From Trichoplax sp. H2 (taxonomy: Eukaryota; Placozoa; Uniplacotomia; Trichoplacea), in assembly GCA_003344405.1 (NCBI GenBank), contig NOWV01000421.1, positions 1-21,019 on the forward strand: a stretch of 21,019 nt of DNA. Reading direction: 5' to 3'. Under the pieces are notes generated by a model that did not search any database, was not told the DNA's origin, and was given only the letters and a program-made list of their open reading frames with translations. The first letter of the stretch is position 1, and every line of letters starts with the position of its first letter. This document shows positions 9,832 through 20,459 of this stretch, piece by piece. The translations under genes were made by a program, and so were the position numbers.

Positions 9832-12800
9832 AGAGTTCTCATAAGGTAGCTAATATTATTTAATTATAGTGATATGTATTGTAACGCTTGTGATGAATAT
9901 CCTGAATATATTCATCTATAGACGATACTATAAATAATTCTGTGTGTAGACATACTGTAATCTAATTATCTAGAATCGTTCAGTACACGTCCAAAGTTAT
10001 AAATAATGTCTGTATTAATTTAGATATCCGATATAAGCTGAGTTTTATGAACTGTTATGACTCATGCATGATAGCTGCTGCCGAAGGGTATTTGAGCTCG
10101 GCAGATAGTTGAATAAAAGAAGAGTTATATAGTTGTTTTAAGGTAGAAGAAAAGGCGTCTAAATTCTTGTGAGGTAGTTTAGGGATACTGAATCCCGGAG
10201 ACTATAATAATTTAGAGATTTGTTTTACGTTATCTTTGTCACGAAGCTGGTTTATGACAATTGCTCAAAGTCCAGTACACAGTACCAAAAATTTAATTGT
10301 AATTAATTTCGTAGACAGCAGCTTTACAGGTTTACAATCCCCTAGCGAGCATATGATGTTCTGTTGGGCATAATAAATATGAAGTAAGATCGTATTATAA
10401 AGAATGGTTGTTTTTTCTGTGATAGTTCGAAAATGTGGTACAACAATAAAATTTATTCGCCATTAGCTTAAAAAAACTATAATTTCTAACGACTTAGATT
10501 TAAGTTTTACTTTTAGCTTAAAATCTATTTATTACGGATAGCTTGATCGTGGTCTGTATAATCTCAAGAAATTCTATTCTCAGATGCTTCATAGACTAGC
10601 TATAGATTCTTGCTGCAATCAACATCTCAGCATAACGTAACATTATCGTTAAAGCTACCGAAAAACTCTGTTATTCCTACTGCGCAGACTGTTTGCCTTA
10701 TTAGCTTAGAAATTGCCACAGGCAATTATTTTAAATCTTATAAAGTATCAAATAATGAATATTCTCTGGCTAGAAATAAACCTTTTTTTCCTAATCATAA
10801 AAAAGCTTTTCCATCAATATAAGCCGAATGGTTCTACTCTTACGTAATCTTAGGTTTCATGCTCAACGTAGCAAAGTTCATGCTCATTGTTCTAATTTCT
10901 ATCGTTATTAAATTTTGGAAGACAAATCAGTGTGATCCAAATAAGCTTTGTTGTAACATAAAAGTAAACAATCAATCGTAATTGACCAATACTATTATAA
11001 AACTGCTTATTATAACCAGATCATAAATATATAATTGAGTGAGTGACCTTTATGTCTGTAAGCTATGACATTAGTTTTATTACCAATATTTTATAGCTTC
11101 TGATTTGAAGTAGCTAGAGACGTAGATCTTCGAACGTTTTCAAAATTATTCAAGTTAAAGTAAAATGTTTTCTGCATTCAATGTAAGTGCGAACCTGTTT
11201 TGAGAAGCATTGCTAAAAAGAAAAGAAAAATCAACAGTACCGATACATGCTTCAAGGTATACTGTTTTTTCAGAAAAGTTCTAAAATTGCTTAGGTTCAT
11301 ACGTTATCAGATATTTCTTCATGTAAACAATATCAGTAAGAAAGCCATGCCAACTATGATATCGCGTTCATAAGGGAACACCTGATAACGCCAGAATCTA
11401 ATAAATTTAAAACTTTTCTAAAATCGATATACGCGTACCTTAGCACATTCTTACTAGGCAGATTCAGAATGCCTAAATTGGATAAAAGTCATACTCAGAT
11501 ATTTTCCAATTATAACGCTGTAAGTGTATTACACTGTTGACTTTTCCAAGCTTCCTAAAGTTTAATTAATGCTATACCTTGGCATAATTCATAATACGTA
11601 AAAGGCGTTTCTATTTTCAATTATACACATGAATAACGTTAAATAAATATTTGTATAAAATTAAGAAGATTGACAACAGTATAATAAGGTAAAGATATAA
11701 TCTAATATTTAGCTATCATATAGAGAAATTTGAAATACTGATCAATTTCATACTTGAAGTTGTCTTAACAATCAGCTCATTTTAGATCATATGCTTCAGC
11801 TACCTATTTTAGACGTATAACTGCTCTATCACAGGACCAGAAGAATTTAATTCACTAATTTTAGTATTTCGTCAAGTCGCGATAAGATTACAACCAGTTC
11901 AAAATTAAGTGTTTTCTTAAATTATAAATTTGTTACTAAGTTATTCGATATTTACGACATAGACATTAATATTTAACTTGTTGTTAAGATTTCTCACATA
12001 ATTTAAATTTAGATATTGTGCAGCCGTTATAAAATAAGAGCGATTGAATTACGTACTCTTAATTATCATTTGATCAGGCCTTTCTTGATTCGTTAAAAAA
12101 GAGCAAATGTCTAGATTTAAAACTCTTTCTTGCTGAATTTTAAGCTACGAAAATAAAACTCTTAAAGGAGCTCTTAATTGCTATTTCTGTTAAAGTTGGT
12201 CATAATATTCACATAACCGTAAATAGTTACATTGTAACAATGTCTTTGTGTAAAATGTAATTGAACTGGAAGTATTATCTTGTTAAGACTTAAGAATGGG
12301 AAACTATTGCTAACGTTAACTTATTAACAGCGGGCAATTAAAGACGTAACAAAAATAAAATAATTAGATAGTTTTAGGAAATACAATTGCTATCCAAAAT
12401 AAAATACAGTATGATGGATAAATTATTTGTTTAGATTCGATGATACATTAATCTAGCACCATCAATATTTTTATTATGTCTCCTTTAGATATTCGATACA
12501 TTTTTCGATGCAGAATTTAAGGTTAATGGAATAATCAGTTACAGGAGCTAGTTTTAAAATGTAAATTAATATAGTAATTTTGTACTTATTGGATAAAGCA
12601 ACGAAGACCGTCGATTCCTATCAAAGCAACCCTTATATTGCTTCTTTAACCATTTATTAATTCTACTCCTTTCGTTCAATAAATAAAATACACGTATGAA
12701 TCATTTATGAGTGGCAAGGCCAACGTCAAAATCAACAAGTTTCTGAAATAACATGTGCTTAGACGTAATTAATCATTACAAACTTCTTTAATATAAGTCG

Positions 12801-13140
12801 TCAGTTTATGTCAAGTAATGACAATGCAATCGCATTGAAACTATTTCTGTATCTTACTAATAATAGACATAATACTAGGCCCTTAAGCCAAGTTAATTTG
12901 AAACAGGAGTTGATTTAAGATATTATGCTATTTGCGATTCAAAACATTATTCATTTAGCTCATGTTATTGTTTAAAGAATTTTTACAACTTACAATATCT
13001 TTGTTACATAACTGTTTAAGAACTGTAAGTAATAATCAAATAGCTTATGGAGATTAATTAGATGTAAAGAAATGTCAGTCGCAGCGTTATAAGTTAATCA
13101 TCAACCTATTGAATTGTATTCTATAATAAAATGGTATTTC
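9832..13140. other. Long non-coding stretch, nothing recognised
   Basis: Only chance-length frames are found. The longest is 10610-10822 on the plus strand (about 70 codons from a TTG), with no domain and no matching splice partners. No tRNA, tandem repeat or mobile element was recognised. Distal regulatory DNA or introns of genes outside the window are possible but show no visible signature. Confidence 0.45.
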
Positions 13141-13165
13141 AATACAGTCAATTGAAATACAGTCA
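13137..13165. repeat. Nested repeats at the left MITE end
   Basis: TACAGTCA occurs twice in 23 bases (13143-13150 and 13158-13165), and TATTTCAA faces TTGAAATA around the first copy. It may be a partial duplication of a transposon end. It is short, so chance is not excluded. Confidence 0.3.
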
Positions 13166-13623
13166 CAACCCCTTAAATTAAACAGCAAACCCTAGGGCGA
13201 AGCGTTTTCCGCTTATTAATCGAATAAGCATATTCGATAGGTTTTTATTTTTGCAAATATACGATAATATATTGCTTTTTGAGTACGTTTTTATTTACTT
13301 TATTTACTTTTAAAATGTTTTTCTTAAGATAGTTGTCTCATAGGTTGCTTTCAAAAAATCTACTCTAGTCAGTATCAAATTTATCGAATTCTTCCCTAGA
13401 CTCAAAACCTTTTCGTTCCAGGCCACCACGTAACCTATCTATTTCACTGTTTTATATGTCACGAGTTGGAACCTTCGATACCTGAGTATTTGGTAATCAG
13501 TCGATATGATGGACTTATAAAATAAATCCTTGGGCTATTGTTATGTAGAGTAGACTAAGATAAATCTAGGATTGAACTAATTTCGGGGCTTAGTACCGTA
13601 AGGTTAATGAGCGGCGATGACTG
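13160..13623. mobile_element. Possible 464-bp TA-flanked MITE with CAGTCA ends
   Basis: The left end begins TA-CAGTCACAACCCCTTAA. The right end, read on the minus strand, begins TA-CAGTCATCGCCGCTCATT. A 12-base perfect inverted repeat (GAAATACAGTCA) covers the outer ends, and TA dinucleotides at 13158-13159 and 13624-13625 could be the target duplication. CAGT-initial ends with TA duplication are typical of Tc1/mariner and pogo-type elements and their non-autonomous derivatives. The inverted ends match only about 11 of 20 bases beyond the TA, so this could be chance. It encodes no protein. Confidence 0.3.
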
Positions 13624-13625
13624 TA

Positions 13626-16600
13626 TTTCTTTTTAGTATTAATCAGTAAAATCAATGTAACGCTTATAATTAGGTCCTTGTGATTAGGTCCGATTACGAA
13701 AATTCCAAAGTTGTAGAAAATTAGAACTTTATTGGATCTAATACAAAGAATAGCTACGGATAGCTCTATTCTAGCCGAATATAGCTATTGAAAGACTTCT
13801 AGAAGGAACAATCAGATAATAATCTAACGTCTCCTGCTTTTATACTCTCTGTAGCCTTCGCAACTACAATCATATTTTACATATATTCAGCTTATTACTA
13901 TTCAAAATATTTTACAGAGAACCGCTATATTTTATTAATCCAAAATAGAAATGATTACATTATTTTCGTAGACATTATTCCTACCTCTCAAAGTACAATG
14001 AACTAAGCATATCCCAATATATGATTTACAATTCTATTTTCTACCTCTAACCTTATTAGTAGCTTTATAAACACCTTACCGTATATAGTCATCTGTACTT
14101 TAGCAAACAATCTGTCCGTACAGTCTATAATTATGGGCTACTTAATATATCATAAGATAAATATAGAAAAGACACTACCGTACATCAAATAAACATGGCT
14201 AATGGCCTAAAATCACAATAATAAGTTATTTCACAGTCCCTTCAGGCTTAGAATAATCAGCACAAAAGTAATCTAATTGTTCTTTACCATCAAATTCAGG
14301 AATGTAAAGCTGTGTTTACATTGCAAATCAATAGCATTTCTTTACCTTAAAAAATTATAGATTTCTTTGTTGCTAGTCGTATAGAAAATTTTATTTTTTC
14401 TTGATAGATCACCTGTTGGTACATTTGTTTAGGGATGTTTACCTATTGCTGTTTTCAAAGTCTGATCGAATCTATAAATACCGCCTATTAGAAACAGCTG
14501 ACTACCATTACAAATTTGTATTTTAACCAAGGTCTAACGGTAATTCAAAATTTTCATTCGGTAAGTCTCTGACCTAATCTTTGATTTTAAACTATCAAAA
14601 GGCTTATAAAGTCAAGCACGATTTTAATTCTCTTAGTTATGTTGTCCTGCATCAATAAATGTTCTAGTTTGGTTAACATGGTCTGAATCATTTATGGTGA
14701 TACATTTTTGTGTATACTGGTTTTTGTAAGATGTACGGTAATAAGAGCAAACTCTTAATCAAGAAGCAGTATATTAGGCATGAAGCGTAGCTGTTTCACG
14801 TTAAATGGTTGCCTACATAACGATATAAATATTTATAGTATAATATAACTGTAGTTCTATGGTCTTAGTACGGGCTTCTTCAGTGCCTGGAGAGTCTAAA
14901 TCCCCAACTCGTGCCACGTTGTATAGTTAAACATCATTTAGCATGATTGGTAAAATATTAGCAAATAAACGTAAGTTAAGCTGCTGTACCACAGACTTCG
15001 AATCGATTAGAGCTAGTGTGCTATATATCGAGTAAGATAAATAATACGTTACATTTGTTAGACTATCTTACGAGCTTTCCAAGCTCATTCCATAAATGAG
15101 CATATTATCAATACAATTAAAATTAACGCAACTGTCACAACCACAGATGTAACACAGATAGCTTTCCCTATTAAAATTATTGCTAGTTCTAAGCTAGAGG
15201 CTACTAAGTGTTTGTAACCTTTGCACCTTGTGGTACCGCCTTAGTCAGCTAAATACGGGTAACTAATACAATAGATTAGAAGCAGCTATTCAAAAACGTA
15301 AACGAATTTATTTTACTCTGCAGTCATAAGAATAGTTAGTAACAATGTTACTTGATGTACAAGTAAGTGTGTAACTAATTACAATGTCTTACTAATTTTC
15401 TCACAGGAAATTGTGCATATTTCTTGTGATATTTCACTTTCTCACATAAATTACTTCGCCTTCTAAATTAGCTAAGGCTACCTATATTCAGTCTAACTAT
15501 CTTCAGCAAACGTAACTGACAATTAATTTTGTTGAAAGCTAGCCAAGTCTCATGCATCTAGCTGTGCATCAACAGTAATTTATAAAGATTTACCACAGAT
15601 GTTATTCCTAGTTACTTTTATAAATTTGGGGACTTTTCTTGCTTCGCACAAGTCAACCGGTATTCTTACACTCCCTACCTACTGGTAGTAGATCCTTAAT
15701 CTACAGATTTACATTTTAGATATGAAAGAAATGTTACGTGCATTTATGTAAAAAAGAAGATTTATTTCGAAGGTCAAATCTCTGGTACAAATCGTGCCTT
15801 TTGGTCCTATTTTTAAGATCCTTCATTGACATATTAAATTAGTTAAGAAAAAGGAAAAGTAATGATTTTCTACGCTATTTGTGAGTTTAAAATTGTAGCA
15901 GAGATCTTTATAGCTTGCGATATTTCAGGCTTAAGTAATTTAACTAGAGATAACTTAAATGAGAGGCATGGAGGCTACTTTACACTTTTTTGTAAATGTG
16001 AATATTTATAAGGATATGAATACAAGCGTATTTGGATATTAATCACCGGTATTAGCCAATGGAGAAACGATAACCTTGCAATATTTATAGTAGCATAGTT
16101 GATGTTTCTCGGTAGAACAAACCACACGACTCCATATCTGATTACGGATAAAAATCCACGATAAAACAAGTCCTGAAACTGAGAGATGATATTCACTTTC
16201 CATTCAATATTTGCCATCTCGTTATTAACTTAGATTTGCAGTATGAATTAATTTCAAACCTGTCTTTGATATTTATCTGCAATAGTACTTAGAACAGTAA
16301 CGTACTTCAATCATTAGAAGTGCGTAGAAACTAAAATCCTCTATATTATAAATTCATTAGATTTATTACTAAGGCCTAATCTGAAGCATATTTAAGAAAA
16401 ATTTCATAATGGTTTATCGCTATCAATAGATGATAATACTATAAATGTACGCGTTTAGCTATTCAAATAAGTAAATTGTCGTTAAAAAATTACTCTCACT
16501 AAGTTCAGAGACTCTTCATCCGTTGACAATTATCTTTATGGCTAAAGAGCTAACTTGTAAAATTTATTATGTATTGAACCTTTATATACAGACCTCACGA

Positions 16601-17530
16601 AAGAACTAATTTATCTTATACGATCTTGCAGATTTAAAGATTTTTGAGAAATGTTATGGCATACCGTATATCATATGCAGTATTTAATACGATGTTGTAA
16701 TCGATAATACGTAAATGATCAGTAAAGTAATCATTGATTGCTTTAATTTTGGGTAAATCAGAATTTATACTTTGTCACAATCGTAATTCTGCACTAAGGA
16801 CAGGTATTATCATATGGGGAGATACCTGTCATGGCTCACTTTCACCTGTAATTTCATGCGGAATGTTGAGACGTGTGAATAAACTTATCTGTAATTAACT
16901 ATCTAATTGTACTGTATAGTCGTTAGTCTTCCGGCTGCTAAATCATATCGTAATGCAAAATGTAGCTAGTAAGAGGTACTGTAGTAGTTTTCAGTTCTTG
17001 TTCGTAGGTCTATGTGGTTTCGTTCACAGGTAAAATGTTCGATTACAAATAACGAATCATTAACAGTTATTACTTTTAGTGTGCTGTCTAACAAAATTGC
17101 CTAACAAGTACCTAAGCAGAATTATTTCTGCGGTAGTATAACGAGGAAGTAAACTAATTATATTAGCTTTCTTAGTACAGTTTTAATATTAACATTACCG
17201 ATAAAGCGTAATTCCCGGCTGTTATGCGTAATAGCTGATCAAAGCTCGGAATAAGAATAAAAGTATTTTAAGGAAGATTATTTGCTAAAGAGGAAGCAAA
17301 TAAACTTCTTATAGTCTTTACAGTGCATCCAATCAAATTAAACACTTTCGTAGGGTAATAAAATGGTTAAATATGATGAACATTGTACTTATAGGCACTT
17401 GCATAGCCAGCTAAAGCTCGAAATTTTAAAAATTTTCCTCTTATTCGGGTTTTAGCCGTGGCATTTATATTATCTTATGACTGATATAATAAAAATAGTA
17501 TTCTATTTTATGTAATCGGTTAAAAGCAAA
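13626..17530. other. Long non-coding stretch, nothing recognised
   Basis: No gene is supported. The 80-codon minus-strand frame at 15975-16217 is hydrophobic but has no recognisable motif, and its length is within chance expectation for a region this size. A perfect 9-bp inverted repeat with a 14-base loop lies at 16799-16830 and is also compatible with chance. Confidence 0.45.
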
Positions 17531-17544
17531 TTGCTATGGTTGCT

Positions 17545-17567
17545 AATTTTTATTTACCTTTTAATAG
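17545..17567 (+). other. Possible 3' splice site just before the secreted-protein start
   Basis: A pyrimidine-rich run ending TTTTAATAG lies two bases upstream of the ATG at 17570. It may end a 5' UTR intron or accept a spliced leader. The 12-TM gene shows the same arrangement at its ATG. It is judged by motif only. Confidence 0.3.
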
Positions 17568-17569
17568 CA

Positions 17570-17749
17570 ATGAATACCAAGATCATATTGATTGCTACGC
17601 TCTTCTGTGCCATTGTTCTTGCAAATGCTGAACAAGATAAATCTGATGAAGAATACTCTCCAGAATTCATGGATGAGGAAAAATTAAGTGAGTTGGCAGA
17701 AGAGAATATTATTGATGAGGAAGAAGCTCGCAAAATTATGGAAGCGAAG
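17570..17749 (+). CDS. Signal-peptide exon of a small secreted acidic protein or propeptide (partial gene)
   Basis: This exon has 60 codons ending in phase 0 (Lys, AAG) at a perfect donor GTAAGT (17750-17755). Residues 1-20 form a classical signal peptide: a short basic N-end (NTK), a hydrophobic core (IILIATLFCAIVL) and an ANA cleavage site before Glu21. Residues 21-60 are strongly acidic, with Glu/Asp clusters and an amphipathic, probably helical, end (EEARKIMEAK). This layout is common in precursors of secreted peptides, where an acidic pro-segment precedes a processed product, but it also fits the first exon of other secreted proteins. No family is recognised. ATG 17570 is preferred over an upstream in-frame ATG-less extension because it starts the signal peptide. 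The rest of the gene is not identified in the window; its intron runs into the tandem array downstream. Confidence 0.72.
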
Positions 17750-18429
17750 GTAAGTTAAGGAAATATTATACAAAATGATTAGTTTCTTTGGGTACCGGTA
17801 CTACATGCTTTGATTAATTATATTATTAAGATCATCCAAACAGCTATTCGCTTTAGCCTTTATCTAGTCATATTGCAATTTTAAATATATAATAATGACA
17901 ACTCCTGAAAAAATTAGATCAACGAACATCTGAGATTGCAATTTTTGATAAAAAGACGGACATGTAAACACATACAAAGAATCTTTTTTTGTAATAGAGA
18001 TTAATTTCATACATTATCTCGATACTTCAAATATCATCAAGCATAATGCATTGAAATAACTATATGATATTATAAGTTAGCACTGAAATAAGATGATATT
18101 TAATGTAAATCTTAAGGTCTGATGGCAATTTACACGAATTTATCCAATATGCGTGTCATGTGAAACGCAGCCTCTATTTTAATTATCTTTCCAATTACAA
18201 TGAGTTTGGACGAGCGTAATCACATGTACCAATGTTTTTAATAATTGTAGAACTTTGCTAGAAAATTCTTGTCTATTGGCTATACGTATATATCAAATAT
18301 CATTGACTTTGAAATATTAAATGATACAGCGAATAAAAACAAGCTATGTTTCAAGATTGCATGGAATATAGAATATTTAAGAAATTAATTCATATTTTTT
18401 TTCTTATTTCCCCTTTATAACTCGAACAT

Positions 18430-18467
18430 CATGGTTTCAAATTGCATTACAGCTTTCAGTCGTAAGT
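18430..18467 (+). other. Array unit 1 core: acceptor-like and donor-like sites
   Basis: TTTCAG ends at 18459 and GTAAGT begins at 18462, leaving two bases (TC). The upstream part is diverged and lacks a CTAAC element. This is the only unit with a spacing other than three bases. Confidence 0.6.
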
Positions 18468-18687
18468 CTCAAATATGTATATATGACTTTATTATTGTGA
18501 TACTTTGATAATTAAATTTGTTCGTAAGAGTTAACTTGATAGATCAGATATTATGAGCTATCTAAAATTAAAATATCGCAATATGTGTGGCAAATCGACT
18601 TTGTGACGTAATAACTGTTAAATTAAGAATAAAGAACTGTGCTAATTATACCTTTTCTATCATCTATACTTTATGATACCAACATTA

Positions 18688-18723
18688 TGGCTCTAGTAAT
18701 TACTCCAATTTCAGAATATAAAT
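18688..18723 (+). other. Array unit 2 core, donor lost
   Basis: CCAATTTCAG ends at 18714 and is followed by AAT and then ATAAAT. The GT of the donor is mutated and the branch-like element reads CTAGTAAT. Confidence 0.6.
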
Positions 18724-18893
18724 CTTAATTAAATGATAAAATTTGATTTTGTTTGTATGATAGCTTAATAGTTAAATTTGCATATACTATCACGATATTA
18801 AGGATATTATGATCTATCGAATACTATAAAATTATATTGTATTCAATTTTAATTATACTTTTTGTATTACTTACACTATATTTTGACAAAATT

Positions 18894-18931
18894 ATGGCTG
18901 TAACGATTACTCTGGTTTTTAGCGAGTAAAT
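18894..18931 (+). other. Array unit 3 core, weak donor
   Basis: TGTAAC, then GGTTTTTAG ending at 18922, CGA (Arg codon) and GTAAAT. The pyrimidine tract is the best of the array, and the donor departs from consensus by one base. Confidence 0.6.
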
Positions 18932-19082
18932 CTCAAATAATCTTGTCTGACTTTGTTTTTATGATAACTTAATAATTAAATTTATTTATATTATCTCGAT
19001 ATCACGACCTATCAAACAAAATAATGCCATAACGTCTTTATTGCATATTTTTTGTCATTTAAAATATATGATATTGACATCA

Positions 19083-19118
19083 TCGCTCTAACGAATATTC
19101 TAATTTCAGCGTGTAAGT
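19083..19118 (+). other. Array unit 4 core, complete
   Basis: CTCTAAC, then TAATTTCAG ending at 19109, CGT (Arg codon) and GTAAGT at 19113-19118. Confidence 0.65.
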
Positions 19119-19344
19119 CTTAATTTATCGTATATTATTTTTATGATAGTTTAATTAATAATTTATTTACTTATATTATCTCGATATTTCGGATATTGTG
19201 ATCTATCAAAAATTATAATATGATAATATCTACAAAATATCTACAAAATATCTACTTTACGACAAGGTAGCTTTTAAACACAGAATTAAATACTAATATA
19301 TTTATCTATAAATTTTCTTTCATGTATACCGTATGTTCTCAACA

Positions 19345-19383
19345 TTATGACTGCAATAATTACTTCAATTTCAGAGAGTAAGT
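19345..19383 (+). other. Array unit 5 core, AGA in place of CGN
   Basis: CAATTTCAG ends at 19374, followed by AGA (Arg codon) and GTAAGT at 19378-19383. Two bases differ from the CGC seen elsewhere, yet arginine is kept. Confidence 0.65.
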
Positions 19384-19542
19384 CTCAAATTATTATATTT
19401 AACTTTGTGTTATCAAAGTTTAATATTTAAGTTTGTTTATAATATCTCAATATTTCGGTTATCACGAACCATCGAATGATAAAATATTACAATATGTTTA
19501 TTATAAATTTTCTACCATTTATACTGTATGATATCAACATTA

Positions 19543-19578
19543 TCGCTCTAACGATTACACCGAATTCAGCGCGTAAGT
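19543..19578 (+). other. Array unit 6 core, complete
   Basis: CTCTAAC, then CGAATTCAG ending at 19569, CGC (Arg codon) and GTAAGT at 19573-19578. Confidence 0.65.
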
Positions 19579-19802
19579 CTTTTATAGTCATATATTGACT
19601 TTCTTTTTGTGATACTTTAATAGTTAATTTGTTTATGTTATTCAGTATTTCGAATATCATGAACTATCAAATACCATAATTCCTTAATGTGTGTCATAAG
19701 TTAGCGTTGTGATAAGGTAAATTTCAAATACAGAATTAAAAACTGATTTACGTATTTATTTTTCATTATTTACACTGGATGATATCGTGATACCAATTTT
19801 AT

Positions 19803-19837
19803 CGCTCTAACAACTACTACAATTTCAGCGTGTAAGT
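19803..19837 (+). other. Array unit 7 core, complete
   Basis: CTCTAAC, then CAATTTCAG ending at 19828, CGT (Arg codon) and GTAAGT at 19832-19837. Confidence 0.65.
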
Positions 19838-20051
19838 CTTTAACATAAATTTAAGGCTTTGCTTTACAATAGTTTGATAATTGAATTTGTTTACATTATC
19901 TTAATACCTCCAATATCAAGAACTATCGTTGACTATTATATCGCAATAAGTATCGCAAATTAGCTTTAAGATAAAAAAACTTTCAAATACGGAACTAAGA
20001 ACTGATATAATTATATATTTTCTACAATTTATAATATATGATATCAACATT

Positions 20052-20088
20052 ATGACTTCGACGATTACTCCGATTTCAGCGCGTAAGT
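20052..20088 (+). other. Array unit 8 core
   Basis: CTTCGAC in place of CTAAC, then CGATTTCAG ending at 20079, CGC (Arg codon) and GTAAGT at 20083-20088. Confidence 0.65.
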
Positions 20089-20293
20089 CTCAAATAGTTA
20101 TATATGATTTTGCTTACATGATAGCTTACTGTGATGGCTAATTTTGTTTAAATTATCTCGATAGCTCAAATATCTTGAAATTTCAAACACTATAACATCT
20201 TAATGTGTATCACAAGATAACATTAAATACAGAATTTGCACGTAGATGTAATAATACATTTATATCATTTAAACTGCCTGATATCGACATTAT

Positions 20294-20329
20294 GGCTCTA
20301 ATGAGTTACTCCAATTTCAGTCCATAAGT
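20294..20329 (+). other. Array unit 9 core, donor lost
   Basis: CTCTAAT, then CCAATTTCAG ending at 20320, TCC and ATAAGT. The GT is mutated to AT. This is the last recognisable unit; similarity fades over the next ~130 bases. Confidence 0.6.
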
Positions 20330-20459
20330 CTAAGACAATCACATGCAAGTTTATATCTGATACGTTTATAGCGAATTTCTTCTATATCAGCAATTATTAA
20401 AGACTCAAATGATAGACTTTACTAAAAAATAGCTTAATGACAAGATATCGTAACATGTG

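Noticed and set aside
10610-10822. 70-codon plus-strand frame with a fairly gene-like composition
   Set aside because: It starts at TTG, shows no family signature and no matched donor or acceptor pair, and its length is within chance expectation.
15975-16217. 80-codon hydrophobic minus-strand frame, considered as a receptor fragment
   Set aside because: No conserved receptor motif, no neighbouring open sequence in frame, and length compatible with chance.
16799-16830. Perfect 9-bp inverted repeat (GACAGGTAT) with a 14-base loop
   Set aside because: About one such hairpin is expected by chance in a window of this size, and no associated gene or terminator context exists.
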